Counted from the first letter of the stretch, positions 9,048 through 19,140 are shown. The stretch is DNA of 64,000 nt from Sphingomonas sp. Leaf10 (GCF_001421245.1 NZ_LMKE01000001.1:789511-853510); one strand, 5' to 3'. The notes: generated by a model from the sequence alone, not told the origin. A program made the numbers and translations.

Positions 9048-9257
9048 TCAGCAACCAAACTCCTCTAGCCCGGTACATTGGGTCGGTCCGTCCGGCGAAA
9101 CCGGCACGCAACGACCGTCGTGTCCGGGGCTACGCGGCATTCCGGACGCGATTGTCTATCGCGGCCTTTTAAACGACGCAAACGCTTTGTCGGACGAAAC
9201 AATCGTACAATCGCGCCATTACCGAAATAAGTCTGTAACCGCGCATTTCCGGACCTT

Positions 9258-10127
9258 ATGACCGGTCGGATGAAGCGCATCCTCCTCGCCGCGACCGGCA
9301 TGACCCTGCTTTCGATCAGTTGTAGTCCGGTCGTCGCGCGCCAGAATGGCACGCGCGATGTTATCGCTACCGAATCATCCGGTCCGTCCTATGCACAGCT
9401 CGCCACGCTCGCGCTCGACGGGAATATCGTCCTCGACGCGACGATTCGGTCGGCAACACGCATACCGCCGGCGGAGGCAGCCGGTCTCGCCCCGGGACAT
9501 GTCCGGTTCTACGTGACCGCCGATGTCGGTGCGCTGATTCGGGCGAGCGGACCGTTGCCGGCACGCGTCGGCTATCTGGTCGACGTGCCGTTCGATCCGC
9601 GCGGGCGTGCCCCCAATCTGAAGCGCCAGCGGGTCATCGCCTTCGCCCGTGCGGTGGCCGGACGTCCCGATCAGGTACAACTGCTTACGCCCGATGCACA
9701 ATTTTCATGGACGCCGACGCTCGACCAGCGGGTGCGCGCGGTGGTGCGCGACGTACTGGCCCCTGACGCGCCGCCGGCGGTGACCGGGGTCGGCAATGCG
9801 TTCCACGTCCCCGGCACCCTGCCCGGCGAAGGCGAGACGCAGATTTTCCTGAAGACCGAAGACGGCAATCCGGTGTCGCTGCTGATCCTGCGCCGGCCGG
9901 GTGAGGAAAAGCGCTGGGCATTGTCGCTGGGCGACATCATCGACGAGGCCGGTGGCGCGCCGCAGCGCGACACGCTGGCATGGTATCGGCTGACCTGCGG
10001 CTTGCCGGAAACGCTGCCCGAAGCCAGCCTGCAGTCGCAGGACGACGACAACGCGACGATCGCCCGCGAAGACTATGCCTTCGTACGGCAGCAGCTTGGG
10101 CGGTGCGACGACGGACGCCGCCGCTGA
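9258..10127 (+). CDS. Exported protein of unknown function
   Basis: 289 residues. The N-terminus looks like a signal peptide (MKRILLAATGMTLLSIS, cut near VVA at about residue 27); a cysteine at about 22 does not make a good lipobox. The mature part has alternating strands and no membrane helix, with VRFYVTADVGALIRASGPL, GYLVDVPFDPRGR and LLILRRPGEEKRWALSLGD. I do not recognise the family; its look is of a conserved sphingomonad periplasmic protein. It is divergent from tonB and its end is five bases from the end of the convergent SDR gene. Confidence 0.7.
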   Translation: MTGRMKRILLAATGMTLLSISCSPVVARQNGTRDVIATESSGPSYAQLATLALDGNIVLDATIRSATRIPPAEAAGLAPGHVRFYVTADVGALIRASGPLPARVGYLVDVPFDPRGRAPNLKRQRVIAFARAVAGRPDQVQLLTPDAQFSWTPTLDQRVRAVVRDVLAPDAPPAVTGVGNAFHVPGTLPGEGETQIFLKTEDGNPVSLLILRRPGEEKRWALSLGDIIDEAGGAPQRDTLAWYRLTCGLPETLPEASLQSQDDDNATIAREDYAFVRQQLGRCDDGRRR

Positions 10128-10131
10128 CCGG

Positions 10132-10875
10132 TCAGCGGCCGAGATGGACGAAGTCGCGTTCGAACCGCACCAGCCCTGCCCCGCCATCGACGAACAGCAT
10201 TTGCCCGGTCGAGGCGGTGGCGCCGGCGAGGAACAGAACGGCATCGGCGACCTGATCGGGGCTCGGCAGGCGTTCGAGCGGCATCATCGCCGCCAGCCGT
10301 TCGAGCTGTTCGGCGTCATAATCCTCGGTCGCGATCGTCAGGCCCGGTGCCACGCCATTGACGCGCACGGAGGGCGCCAGTGCCAGCGCCAGCGTCCGCG
10401 TCGCTTCGGCAAGTGCCTGTTTCGACAGGGTATAGGCAAGCTGGTCGCGGTGCGGATGGGCGATCCGTTGATCGAGGATATTGACGACCGCCGCCCCGCC
10501 CTGCCCCGCCAGTGCGGTGGCAAGCACGAACGGCGCGGCGGCGTTGACCGCGAAATGCGCGGTCAGCGACTCCGGCGCGGGGTAGCTGTCGTCATCGGCG
10601 CGAAAGCAGGACGCGTTGTTGACCAGCAGATCCACCCGCCGGCCAAACCGATCCGCCACCGCCGGGACAAGCGCCGCGACCGCCGCCGGATCGGCGAGAT
10701 CGGCAACGAACGACTCGTATCGCGCTCCGCCGATCCCGCGAATAACCACGGGATCGGGCTCGCCCGGCCGGCTGGCGTGGAGCGCGACGTCATAGCCGGC
10801 CTGCGCCAACCGCACGGCGATATGGCCGCCCAGCCGACGATGGCTGCCGGTGACCAGCGCCAGCGGGCGGCTCAC
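10132..10875 (-). CDS. Short-chain dehydrogenase, pteridine-reductase (FolM/PTR1)-like
   Basis: 247 residues from a GTG start at 10875; the frame stays open far upstream but only in the shadow of folB. The nucleotide-binding motif is TGSHRRLG (residues 9-16), where arginine replaces the usual second glycine. This TGxxxRxG form is typical of pteridine reductases (PTR1, FolM). NNAS (86-89) and the catalytic YTLSK (148-152) are present. Its start overlaps the folB stop codon by four bases (GTGA), so the two genes are translationally coupled. The inferred role is reduction of dihydromonapterin or dihydrofolate; a general SDR with another substrate cannot be excluded. Confidence 0.85.
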   Translation of the reverse strand: MSRPLALVTGSHRRLGGHIAVRLAQAGYDVALHASRPGEPDPVVIRGIGGARYESFVADLADPAAVAALVPAVADRFGRRVDLLVNNASCFRADDDSYPAPESLTAHFAVNAAAPFVLATALAGQGGAAVVNILDQRIAHPHRDQLAYTLSKQALAEATRTLALALAPSVRVNGVAPGLTIATEDYDAEQLERLAAMMPLERLPSPDQVADAVLFLAGATASTGQMLFVDGGAGLVRFERDFVHLGR

Positions 10876-11270
10876 CGCCGGTGCCGGACCATGGTGACGC
10901 CGATCGATTCGCCTGCTTCGGCGATTGCCAGCTTCACGATGCGGATCTTGACCCGCTGTACACGCGGATCGGACAGGAACAGCGTGTCCACGATATGGTC
11001 GGCCACGCCCTCGATCAGGGTGAAATGCACGCCCGGCGGCAATGCGTCGGTGGCCGCGTGCTTCAGGTCCATGTAGCTTTTGGACGCCGACAAGGGCGTG
11101 TCCGGCGCGAAACGTTCGGGACAGTCGAGGTCGACCGTCATCGAAATCCGCAGCGGTTGCGGCAGGTGCGTTTCCTCCGAGTAAATGCCCGTCAGGACAT
11201 TCACCTCGATATCGTGGACTTCGAGTTGGAGCGAATCGCGCAAGCGGCACCTGTCATATACTGGGAACAT
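10872..11270 (-). CDS. folB: Dihydroneopterin aldolase family protein (FolB)
   Basis: 132 residues from the ATG at 11270. FolB converts dihydroneopterin to hydroxymethyl-dihydropterin and glycolaldehyde in folate synthesis. The fold markers are an N-terminal strand (LEVHDIEVNVLTGIY), the conserved glutamate in TLIEGVADHIVDTLF and the lysine near VKIRIVKLAIAEA. It is more divergent than E. coli FolB (the start of the active-site loop is GIYSEET). The overlap with a pteridine-reductase-like gene supports a pterin role. The start is the first ATG with family similarity; its ribosome site is weak. Confidence 0.85.
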   Translation of the reverse strand: MFPVYDRCRLRDSLQLEVHDIEVNVLTGIYSEETHLPQPLRISMTVDLDCPERFAPDTPLSASKSYMDLKHAATDALPPGVHFTLIEGVADHIVDTLFLSDPRVQRVKIRIVKLAIAEAGESIGVTMVRHRR

Positions 11271-11372
11271 TGGCGCGATAGCAGACGCCGCCTGCAGCGA
11301 CAGCCGCCTGCTTGTGAATCTTGCCCCTTGTACCCGTCGGTCGCGGCGGTACAGGCGCGCATCCCGATTGGA

Positions 11373-11882
11373 TTGGACCCGCCCTTGCCCGCATTGCCCC
11401 CGCTTGCCACCATTGCCCCCGCCGAAGTCGAAGCGCTGCTCGACGCGGCGTTCGGGATCGATCGGCATCGGCGAACGGCCTACCGCGTGCGTGCCGGACT
11501 GCAACCGATCGGCACGCTGAGCTTCGCATGGGTCGAAGGCGAGCGGCTGACCGGCTGTATTCAATGCTGGCCGGTGCAGCTGAACGCCGATGACGGGCGA
11601 GCGGTGCCGATGGTGATGGTCGGTCCGGTCGCGGTCGCGCCCGATCGGCAGGGAACCGGCATCGGGCAGCGACTGATGGCGGAATCGATCGCGGCGGCCG
11701 GCGAGGATGCGCCGCTGATGCTGATCGGTGATCCCGAATATTATGGCCGCTTCGACTTTCGTGCCGAGCGGACCGGCGGCTGGAGGATGCCGGGGCCGTA
11801 TGAGCAACGGCGGTTGCTGGCGCGCGGTGCGGTGCCGGAATGCAGCGGCATGGTCGGCCCGCGCGTCGCTCTCGCGGCGTGA
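11373..11882 (+). CDS. GNAT-family N-acetyltransferase
   Basis: About 169 residues from a TTG at 11373; no ATG lies in a better place, so the start is uncertain. The acetyl-CoA-binding motif A is clear: VGPVAVAPDRQGTGIGQRL, with RQGTGIG as the Q/RxxGxG/A signature. The C-terminal part (LIGDPEYYGRFDFRAE) resembles the YhbS-like group of GNATs. The acceptor is unknown. It is divergent from folB with about 100 bases between the starts, and the DUF1285 gene follows 41 bases downstream. Confidence 0.8.
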   Translation: MDPPLPALPPLATIAPAEVEALLDAAFGIDRHRRTAYRVRAGLQPIGTLSFAWVEGERLTGCIQCWPVQLNADDGRAVPMVMVGPVAVAPDRQGTGIGQRLMAESIAAAGEDAPLMLIGDPEYYGRFDFRAERTGGWRMPGPYEQRRLLARGAVPECSGMVGPRVALAA

Positions 11883-11923
11883 ACCCCTTGTCGCGGGCGC
11901 GCGGTCCAAGCTAACGGACGGCC

Positions 11924-12487
11924 ATGCCGATGCAGCCCCCCGCCGATTTTTCCTCGCTCTCGCTGGCCGAGGTCGCCCGCCTTGCCGCCGAAGCCAAATT
12001 ACCGCCGGTCGAGCGCTGGAACCCGACGCATTGCGGCGACAGCGAGATGCGGATCGCCGCCGACGGCACATGGTATCATCAGGGCAGCGCCATCACCCGC
12101 GGCGAGATGGTGCGACTATTCTCGACGATCCTGCGGCGCGAGGAGGACGGTTCCCATGTGCTGGTCACGCCGGTCGAGAAGCTGTCGATCGCGGTCGACG
12201 ACGCACCGTTCGTCGCGGTCGAGGCGAAGCTGTCCGGCGAGGGGGAACAGGGCCGCATCGCGTTCCGGTTGAATACCGATGAGCTGGCGGTGGCCGATGC
12301 CGCGCATCCAATCCGGATCGAGGGGACCGACGCGGCACCGCGCCCCTATCTGCGCGTACGTGGCGGCATGGATGCGCTGATCGCGCGTCCCGTATTCTAC
12401 GAACTGGTCGAGCGGCTGGCGGTCGGGCCGGACGGGCGGCGCGGGCTGTGGAGCGAGGGCGCGTTCTTTCCGTTCGAGCCGGCATGA
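11924..12487 (+). CDS. DUF1285 domain protein
   Basis: 187 residues, matching the DUF1285 family by VERWNPTHCGDSEMRIAADG, then WYHQGSAITRGEMVRLFSTI. The family is conserved in alpha- and gammaproteobacteria, is predicted cytoplasmic, and has no established function. Its last codons overlap the start of the Nudix gene (ATGA at 12484-12487), and that gene overlaps cca, so the three form a tightly coupled unit with a possible link to RNA or nucleotide metabolism. Confidence 0.85.
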   Translation: MPMQPPADFSSLSLAEVARLAAEAKLPPVERWNPTHCGDSEMRIAADGTWYHQGSAITRGEMVRLFSTILRREEDGSHVLVTPVEKLSIAVDDAPFVAVEAKLSGEGEQGRIAFRLNTDELAVADAAHPIRIEGTDAAPRPYLRVRGGMDALIARPVFYELVERLAVGPDGRRGLWSEGAFFPFEPA

Positions 12488-13074
12488 CGCTGGCCGACCG
12501 GCTGCGCGCTCGGCTGGCGGATCCGGTCGACGCGCTGCTGACGGGCGATCTGAACGGCGCGGCTCCGATGCCGGCAGGCGGATGGCGCGCGGCGGCGGTC
12601 CTGATCGCAGTGACCGAGCGCGACGAACCGGGCGTGCTGCTGACGCAGCGGACCGGCGACCTGCGCACCCATGCGGGCCAGGTGGCGTTTCCCGGCGGCA
12701 GTATCGATGCGACGGATGGCGGACCGGTCGGAGCCGCGCTGCGCGAGGCGACCGAGGAGATCGGCCTGCCGGTGGGGGCGGCAACGGTGGTGGCGACGCT
12801 GGATCGCTATCATACCGTGACCGGGTTCGAGGTCGTGCCGGTGCTGGCGACGGTGCCCCCCGACCTTCCGCTGGTTCCGGCGCCGCTGGAGGTCGATGCG
12901 ATCTTCGAAGTGCCGCTGCGGCTGTTGCTCGATCCGGCGAATTTCGCGGTCGGCAGCCGGTGGCACGAAGGAACCGAGCGATTCTATCACGAACTGATCT
13001 TCGGCGAACGGCGCATCTGGGGTGCGACGGCGGCGATGATCCTCAATCTGGCGCGACGACTGACATGGCCCTGA
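12484..13074 (+). CDS. Nudix hydrolase, CoA-pyrophosphatase type
   Basis: 196 residues from the ATG overlapping the DUF1285 stop codon. The Nudix box is GGSIDATDGGP, then LREATEEIGL, with aspartate where most Nudix proteins have the first glutamate. The upstream LLTQRTGDLRTHAGQVAFPG is the signature of the CoA-diphosphatase subgroup (NudL, NUDT7), enzymes that cut coenzyme A into phosphopantetheine and 3',5'-ADP. The gene order DUF1285, Nudix, cca is compact and co-transcribed. Confidence 0.9.
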   Translation: MTLADRLRARLADPVDALLTGDLNGAAPMPAGGWRAAAVLIAVTERDEPGVLLTQRTGDLRTHAGQVAFPGGSIDATDGGPVGAALREATEEIGLPVGAATVVATLDRYHTVTGFEVVPVLATVPPDLPLVPAPLEVDAIFEVPLRLLLDPANFAVGSRWHEGTERFYHELIFGERRIWGATAAMILNLARRLTWP

Positions 13075-14270
13075 CCGATATTCTCCCCGCCGCCGAATGG
13101 ATGCAACGTCCGGGGCTGGACCGGTTGGCGGATGCACTGGGCGCCGACACCGGCGCGGCACGCTATGTCGGCGGCGCGGTGCGCGACACGTTGCTCGGGC
13201 TGGCCGTTTCCGACATCGACGTCGCGACGATCCACCCGCCGCAGGAGGTCGTACGGCGGCTGGAGGCGGCGGGGATCAAGGCGGTGCCCACCGGCATCGC
13301 CCACGGTACGATCACTGCGGTCGCCGATGGCACCGTCGTCGAGGTGACGACGCTGCGCCGTGACGTGACCACCGACGGGCGCCATGCGGAGGTCGCCTTC
13401 ACCGACGACTGGCGGGCCGATGCGGCGCGGCGTGATTTCACGATGAACGCGCTGTATGCCGATATGCGGACCTACGCGCTCCACGATTATTTCGATGGCG
13501 TCGTCGACCTTCGCGCCGGGCGAGTGCGGTTCATCGGCGATCCGTTGCGCCGCATTGCCGAGGATCATCTGCGCATCCTGCGCTTCTTCCGCTTCCTTGC
13601 CCGATTCGGCGATGCGCCCGATGCGGACGGACTGGCGGCCTGTATCGATCGCGCCAACGACCTGATGGCGCTGTCGCGTGAGCGGATCGCCGATGAACTG
13701 CTCAAGCTGCTGGTCGCTCGCGATGCGGTGACGGTCATGCGGTTGATGGTCGACCACGGCATCTGGAAACCGGTGCTTCCCGAAATCGATCTGGCGGCGG
13801 TCGAGCGGCTGGCGGCCCTTGCAGCATGCGAAGCCGCGGCAGGGATCGCGCCCGACCCCATCCGGCGACTCGCCGCGTTGCTCGACGCCGGCAATGCCGA
13901 AGCCGTCACCGCCCGGCTGAAATTGTCGAACGCGTTTCGCAAGCGTATCGCGACCGCGCTGAGACAGGACGACGCGCAAGTCCCGCAGGCGCTGGGATAT
14001 CGACTGGGCGTGGAAAGCGCCGTCGATCGGCTCCTGCTGTCGGGACAGTCCGAAGCCGCCGCCGGTCTGGTCGACTGGATCCGCCCGGCCCTGCCGCTGT
14101 CGGGCGGGGCGCTGGTCGAGCGCGGTCTGGCGCGCGGACCCGATGTCGCAAAGGCATTGCGCGCGGTGGAGGATCGCTGGATCGCGGAAGGCTTTCCGGA
14201 CGCCGATCGCACCCATGCGATCGCCGACGAGGTCGTCGGTCAGGCGTTGCGCGCGACCAGCATCGCATAG
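13065..14270 (+). CDS. cca: CCA tRNA nucleotidyltransferase / poly(A) polymerase family
   Basis: 401 residues from the ATG at 13065, ten bases inside the end of the Nudix gene. The enzyme adds or repairs the 3' CCA end of tRNAs. The nucleotidyltransferase core has GGAVRD (residues 36-41) and the metal-binding DID (50-52), followed by RRDFTMNAL and the LRRIAEDHLRILRFFRF helix of class II enzymes. The C-terminal half is helical, as in the family. Its last 31 bases overlap the end of the convergent GGDEF-EAL gene. Confidence 0.93.
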   Translation: MALTDILPAAEWMQRPGLDRLADALGADTGAARYVGGAVRDTLLGLAVSDIDVATIHPPQEVVRRLEAAGIKAVPTGIAHGTITAVADGTVVEVTTLRRDVTTDGRHAEVAFTDDWRADAARRDFTMNALYADMRTYALHDYFDGVVDLRAGRVRFIGDPLRRIAEDHLRILRFFRFLARFGDAPDADGLAACIDRANDLMALSRERIADELLKLLVARDAVTVMRLMVDHGIWKPVLPEIDLAAVERLAALAACEAAAGIAPDPIRRLAALLDAGNAEAVTARLKLSNAFRKRIATALRQDDAQVPQALGYRLGVESAVDRLLLSGQSEAAAGLVDWIRPALPLSGGALVERGLARGPDVAKALRAVEDRWIAEGFPDADRTHAIADEVVGQALRATSIA

Positions 14271-15979
14271 GCCGCATCGGCCTCGATCGGTTTCGAATAA
14301 TAATAGCCCTGCCCGAATGCGCAGCCGAGCGCGACGAGCGTCTGTTCCAGTTCCTGGGTCTCGATCCCCTCGGCGGTAGTTCGCATGCCGAGCGCCTGGG
14401 CCAGGCTCAGGATGGCGCGGACGATCGCCACCTTGTCGCGATCGGCGAGCATGCCCGAGACGAAGCTGCGGTCGATCTTCAGCTTGTCGATCGGCAGCTT
14501 CTGCAGATAGGCGAGGTTGGAATAGCCGGTGCCGAAATCGTCCATCGCGATCGTGGCGCGCATGTCCTTCAGCGCCAGCATCGTCTGCAACGTCCGGTCG
14601 GGATCGACGATGAACGCGCTTTCGGTCAGCTCGATGGTGAAGCGATCGCCCGGCAGGTCGTGCCGCGACAGCACGTCGGCGAACATCGCGGCAATATCGT
14701 CGCGCTGCAATTGCACCGCCGACAGATTGACCGCCATCCTGGCGCCGCAATTCCCGCCCGACTGGCGGTCCCACTGGGCCAATATCCGTGCCGACTCGTC
14801 CATTGCCCAGCGGCCCAGCGGCACGATCAGCCCCGATTCCTCGGCCACCGGGATGAACTCGACCGGGGAAATATGCTGGCCGTCCGGAGTCTGCCAGCGG
14901 GCCAGTGCCTCGAAACTGCTGATCCGACCGTTGGACAGGTCATAGATCGGCTGGAAGGCCAGCCGCAGCTGCCGTTCCTCCAGCGCGTTGCGCAGGCGCG
15001 TTTCGATCGAGAACTGGCTGCGGACGATATCGAACAGATGCGGGCGGTAGATTTCGGTTTGGCCGGTGCGCTTCGATCGCTTCACCGCGAACTGGGCGTG
15101 ACGGATCAGATCCTCGGCCTCGTCCTCGGCATCCTCGCCCAAGGCGATACCGATCGAGCAATCGACGCGGATGCTGAAATCCGACAGCTGGAAGGGTTGG
15201 ACGAGCGCCTGTTGCAGCCGCCCGGCAACCAGCATCGCATCGTCCGGCCCCTCACGCAGCGTCAGCAGCACCGCGAATTCGTCGCCCCCGGTCCGCGCGA
15301 GGACGTCGCAACCACGCAACACGCCCTTCAACCGGCGGGCCACGGAGATCAGCAATTCGTCGCCCGACAGCGATCCCATGCACGCATTGACGCGGCTGAA
15401 CCGGTCGAGATTGATCGCCAGCACCGCGTAGCGGGCACGGTTGCCCCCGGCGATCCCTTCGTCGACCAGGTCGCCAAACCCCATACGGTTGGCAAGCCCC
15501 GTCAACGAATCGGTATTCATCTCGCGGCGCAGGCTGGCCTCGGTCCGCTGTTCGGCGGTCTGATCGAGCAGCGTTATCAGGCAGCGCGCCAGCGCGACCG
15601 CTTCGGGACGCCGGGCCAGCGTCACGTCATAATAGCGGCTGTCGACCGTATCCCCAACTTGGAGCGACAGGCGGCAGCGGGTGTCGGTCGAGCCCAGAAA
15701 GGTCGCGATCTGCTCGCCGATGCCGTCGAGCAGTGCCGCCTGCCCGGCGCCGACGAAACCGGCGGCGCGAAAGGCGATGTTACTGGCGCTGAACACCACC
15801 CGTCCGTCGACCAGATGTGCGATCGCGGTCGGCGCCGGGATCAGGTCGAGCGCCGCCGAATCCGCCGCATCCGATACGCCCGATGCATAAGACGCCTCGA
15901 CCCGGACGGCCGTGGGTTCGTCCGGAAACGGATGCGTCTTGAACGCCGAAAGGAATTGCCGACCGAAAGCCATTTGCAT
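14240..15979 (-). CDS. Bifunctional-type GGDEF-EAL cyclic-di-GMP protein with N-terminal sensor
   Basis: 579 residues, no membrane helix. An N-terminal PAS-like sensor region (about 45-140) is followed by a GGDEF domain with intact GGDEF at 231-235 and an RxxD inhibitory site at 222-225 (RGCD), then an EAL domain with intact EAL at 356-358, DDFGTGYS and AEGIET. All signature residues are kept, so it may both make and break cyclic-di-GMP; many such proteins work mainly in one direction. Target processes are motility, biofilm or envelope, not shown here. It overlaps convergent cca by 31 bases. Confidence 0.93.
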   Translation of the reverse strand: MQMAFGRQFLSAFKTHPFPDEPTAVRVEASYASGVSDAADSAALDLIPAPTAIAHLVDGRVVFSASNIAFRAAGFVGAGQAALLDGIGEQIATFLGSTDTRCRLSLQVGDTVDSRYYDVTLARRPEAVALARCLITLLDQTAEQRTEASLRREMNTDSLTGLANRMGFGDLVDEGIAGGNRARYAVLAINLDRFSRVNACMGSLSGDELLISVARRLKGVLRGCDVLARTGGDEFAVLLTLREGPDDAMLVAGRLQQALVQPFQLSDFSIRVDCSIGIALGEDAEDEAEDLIRHAQFAVKRSKRTGQTEIYRPHLFDIVRSQFSIETRLRNALEERQLRLAFQPIYDLSNGRISSFEALARWQTPDGQHISPVEFIPVAEESGLIVPLGRWAMDESARILAQWDRQSGGNCGARMAVNLSAVQLQRDDIAAMFADVLSRHDLPGDRFTIELTESAFIVDPDRTLQTMLALKDMRATIAMDDFGTGYSNLAYLQKLPIDKLKIDRSFVSGMLADRDKVAIVRAILSLAQALGMRTTAEGIETQELEQTLVALGCAFGQGYYYSKPIEADAAYAMLVARNA

Positions 15980-16099
15980 CGCTATAGAGCGACGTTGGTT
16001 AAAAGCTTCTGAAGTTCGGCATACGATTCCAATGGATGAGCATGCCAGCGCGCCGAAACCGGTTCGGAACCACCGTCCGCGTCTGCCGCGAACCGCTTG

Positions 16100-18352
16100 T
16101 CAGAACCGATTGTCGCGCGGAAATCCGTTGGGCGGCATCCGCCCGGCGGCCCCGCGCGCCGCCCGCCATGGCGTCAGGTCGCTTTCGGTGCGCACCCGCC
16201 CGGTCTCGCCGCCCATCGTCCACGTCAGGCCATCGACGAAGCGCAACGTGCGTGCGTCCGACAGCCCGCCGTCGCGAAACCGCTGCAACTGCACCCCCTG
16301 TCCGCGCGCCATTTCGGCGAGCTCCGACAAGGGAAACAGCACCAGCTTGCGATTGTCGCCGATCGCCGCGACATAGTCATCGTCCGTGCCGATCGGACGC
16401 ACGACCTTCAGCTTCGCCCCCGGCCGTGGCGCCATCACCTGCTTGCCCTTGCGCGTTTCGGCAAGCACGTCGGCGACCCGCACCGCAAAGCCGCGCCCGT
16501 CGGTCGCCGCCAGCAACAGCCGGTCCGACGTCGCCGCACGCAGAAGGCCGACGATCCGCGCATCACCGTCGAGGTCGATCATCGCGCGAACCGGTTCGCC
16601 GAAGCCGCGTCCGCCGGGCAGCTTGTCGGCGCCGAGCGTATAGAAGCGCCCACCATCGGTGGTCAGCAACAGCTTGTCGGTGGTGTGCGCATGGAAGGCG
16701 AAGGCCGGACCGTCGCCCTCCTTGAACCGCGCGGTATCGGCCGACGCGAGGTCGACATGGCCCTTCAGCGCACGCACCCATCCGCGTTGCGACAGGATGA
16801 CGGTCAGCGGCTCGCGCTCGATCATCGCTTCGGCCGGGATTTCGCGTGCCGGTGCGGCTTCCTCGATCGCGGTACGGCGTTTGCCGAGCGCCGTTTCGCT
16901 GCCATAGCGGTCACGCATCTTCGACAGATCGCGCTTCATCCGCGTGCGCTGGCGTGCTTCGCTGGACAGCAGCAGGGTCAGTTCGGCCTGCTCCTTTTCC
17001 AGCTTCGCCCGCTCGCCGCGGATTTCCATCTCCTCCAGCTTGCGCAGCGACCGCAGCCGCATATTGAGGATCGCTTCGGCCTGTCGATCGGTCAGGCTGA
17101 ACTCGGCGATCAGCACCGGTTTCGGCTCGTCCTCGGTACGGATGATCGCGATCACCCGGTCGAGATTGAGATAGGCGGCGAGATACCCGTCGAGCAGCTC
17201 GATCCGGTCGGCGATTCTGGCAAGGCGATGCTCGCTGCGACGGCGCAGCACCACGAACTGGTGGTCGACCCAAGCCTTCAGCGCCTCCCGCAGCGACATG
17301 ACACGCGGGGTGCGATCCTTGTCGAGAACGTTGAGGTTCAGCGGCACGCGCGATTCGAGGTCGGTCAGGCGGAACAACCCGTCCATCAACACCTGGGGGT
17401 CGACCGTCCGGCTGCGCGGTTCGAGGACGATGCGGATTTCGGCATCCGATTCGTCGCGGACATCGGTCAGGATCGGCAGCTTCTTGTCGTTGATCAGCGC
17501 CGCGATCTGTTCGATCAGCTTGCCCTTCTGCACCCCGTACGGGATTTCGGTGACGACGATCTGCCAGCCGCCGCCCTTTTCCCGCTCGACCATGTGGCGC
17601 GCGCGCACGCGGAAGCCACCGCGACCGGTGGCATAGGCTTCGCGAATCGCGGCGGGGGGATCGGCGATGATGCCGCCGGTCGGGAAATCGGGACCACGGA
17701 CATGGGCGAGCACGGCGGCATCGTCGGCCTCGGGCTGATCGACCAGCACGATCGCCGCCTCGAACAATTCGGCGGCATTGTGCGGCGGCACGCTGGTCGC
17801 CATGCCGACGGCGATGCCGCTGGCGCCATTGGCCAGCAGGTTGGGAAACATGCCCGGGAACAGTTCCGGCTCCTGCTCCTCGCCATTATAGGTCGGGCGG
17901 AAGTCGATCGCGTCTTCGTCGAGGCCGGCCATCAGGTCGATCGCGACCTGCGTCAGCCGAGCCTCGGTATAGCGATAGGCGGCGGCGTTATCGCCGTCGA
18001 TATTGCCGAAATTGCCCTGCCCGTCGACCAGCGGATAGCGCAGCGCGAAATCCTGGGCCAGGCGGACCATCGCGTCATAGACCGACTGGTCGCCATGCGG
18101 ATGGTATTTGCCGATCACGTCGCCGACGACGCGCGCGCATTTCTTGTACCCCGACGCGGGATCGAGCTTCAGCAGCCGCATCGCCCACAGCAGCCGGCGA
18201 TGCACCGGCTTCAACCCATCGCGCACATCGGGCAGCGACCGGGCGGTGATCGTCGACAGCGCATAGACGAGGTACCGTTCCGACAGCGCACTGTCGAACG
18301 GTGCGTCGAAGACGCCGATCGGGGTCGAAGGGTCGGTCAGTTCACTTGCCAT
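16100..18352 (-). CDS. parC: DNA topoisomerase IV subunit A (ParC)
   Basis: 750 residues. ParC cuts and rejoins DNA during decatenation of daughter chromosomes, with ParE. The N-terminal breakage-reunion domain has the catalytic tyrosine Y128 (YRYTEARLT). The quinolone-determining region reads [15 protein letters not shown], with glutamine 89 at the place of GyrA Ser83; this is the usual alphaproteobacterial ParC form as far as I recall and should not be read as acquired resistance. The C-terminal beta-propeller region (about 500-750) lacks a GyrA box, supporting ParC over GyrA. The tetR gene lies 60 bases upstream on the same strand. Confidence 0.93.
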   Translation of the reverse strand: MASELTDPSTPIGVFDAPFDSALSERYLVYALSTITARSLPDVRDGLKPVHRRLLWAMRLLKLDPASGYKKCARVVGDVIGKYHPHGDQSVYDAMVRLAQDFALRYPLVDGQGNFGNIDGDNAAAYRYTEARLTQVAIDLMAGLDEDAIDFRPTYNGEEQEPELFPGMFPNLLANGASGIAVGMATSVPPHNAAELFEAAIVLVDQPEADDAAVLAHVRGPDFPTGGIIADPPAAIREAYATGRGGFRVRARHMVEREKGGGWQIVVTEIPYGVQKGKLIEQIAALINDKKLPILTDVRDESDAEIRIVLEPRSRTVDPQVLMDGLFRLTDLESRVPLNLNVLDKDRTPRVMSLREALKAWVDHQFVVLRRRSEHRLARIADRIELLDGYLAAYLNLDRVIAIIRTEDEPKPVLIAEFSLTDRQAEAILNMRLRSLRKLEEMEIRGERAKLEKEQAELTLLLSSEARQRTRMKRDLSKMRDRYGSETALGKRRTAIEEAAPAREIPAEAMIEREPLTVILSQRGWVRALKGHVDLASADTARFKEGDGPAFAFHAHTTDKLLLTTDGGRFYTLGADKLPGGRGFGEPVRAMIDLDGDARIVGLLRAATSDRLLLAATDGRGFAVRVADVLAETRKGKQVMAPRPGAKLKVVRPIGTDDDYVAAIGDNRKLVLFPLSELAEMARGQGVQLQRFRDGGLSDARTLRFVDGLTWTMGGETGRVRTESDLTPWRAARGAAGRMPPNGFPRDNRF

Positions 18353-18412
18353 CGCGACCGCGATAGCAGGCGAACCGCACTCCTGCGAGGGGCGAAATGG
18401 AACGAACCGGGA

Positions 18413-18994
18413 TCAGGCGGCTTCGCGACCGACCTTTGCGACATACTGCTCCGGTTCGCCATCGGCCAGCGCGACGACATCGGCAACGATCGACTGCCAT
18501 TCGGCGTCACCCATCTCGATCAACCCGAACAGGCGCATCAGGAACGCACCTTCCATGGCGAGGAACGCCATCCGGAGCCGCCGGCCGCGTTCGCCGGTCA
18601 CGTCGATCATGTCGACCCGTTCGCGATACCATTTGCGGACTGCCGTCATATGCTGCGGTGAATTGAGCAACGTTACCAGCAAGCTGGGCGCGCCGCGCCG
18701 CGAACGGTCGTTATAGTCGGCGGCATAATCGATATGCTTGCGAACGGCGCAGGGGCCGCTGGGGTCGCTCGCCCCCAGTTCGGCGATCCGCTCGGCATAT
18801 TCTTCCTGCCACCGCTCGAACATCGCCGCGATCAGCGATTCCTTGCTGCGAAAACTATATTGCACCCCGCCGTTGGTGATGCCCATCTGTTCGGCAACAG
18901 CGGCAATGGTCAGGCCGGCCGGCCCCTTTTCCAGCGTCACCGCTTCCGCGGCATCCAACAGCTTGTCACGCTCGATCGTACGAGTTCTACCCAC
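18413..18994 (-). CDS. TetR-family transcriptional regulator
   Basis: 193 residues from the GTG at 18994, which follows AAAGGGG by seven bases; the frame stays open 25 codons further upstream. The N-terminal helix-turn-helix is clear (LLDAAEAVTLEKGPAGLTIA, then MGITNGGVQYSFRSKESLIA). The ligand-binding half is helical and not recognisable. It is divergent from an alpha/beta hydrolase (start 19141), its most likely target. The gap between them holds a CGTACG-centred partial palindrome near 19104-19112, too weak to call. Confidence 0.85.
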   Translation of the reverse strand: MGRTRTIERDKLLDAAEAVTLEKGPAGLTIAAVAEQMGITNGGVQYSFRSKESLIAAMFERWQEEYAERIAELGASDPSGPCAVRKHIDYAADYNDRSRRGAPSLLVTLLNSPQHMTAVRKWYRERVDMIDVTGERGRRLRMAFLAMEGAFLMRLFGLIEMGDAEWQSIVADVVALADGEPEQYVAKVGREAA

Positions 18995-19140
18995 GGTAAC
19001 GCCCCTTTGCGGCCAGCACCCATCCGGCCATTCTTTTCCCCGTATGTCCCATAACCTAAATTTATCCACATGTGCGACGTTTATTATACGATTCTACACC
19101 TTTCGTACGTTTGTGACCCTGAATAAGCGGAAAACCGGCA

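Noticed and set aside
18080..18100. Glutamine at the quinolone-determining position of ParC
   Set aside because: Seems to be the normal alphaproteobacterial residue, so not evidence of acquired resistance.
16097..18661. 854-codon open frame antisense to parC
   Set aside because: Covers parC exactly in opposite phase and has no family features.
19104..19112. CGTACG-centred TetR operator
   Set aside because: Only the six central bases pair well.
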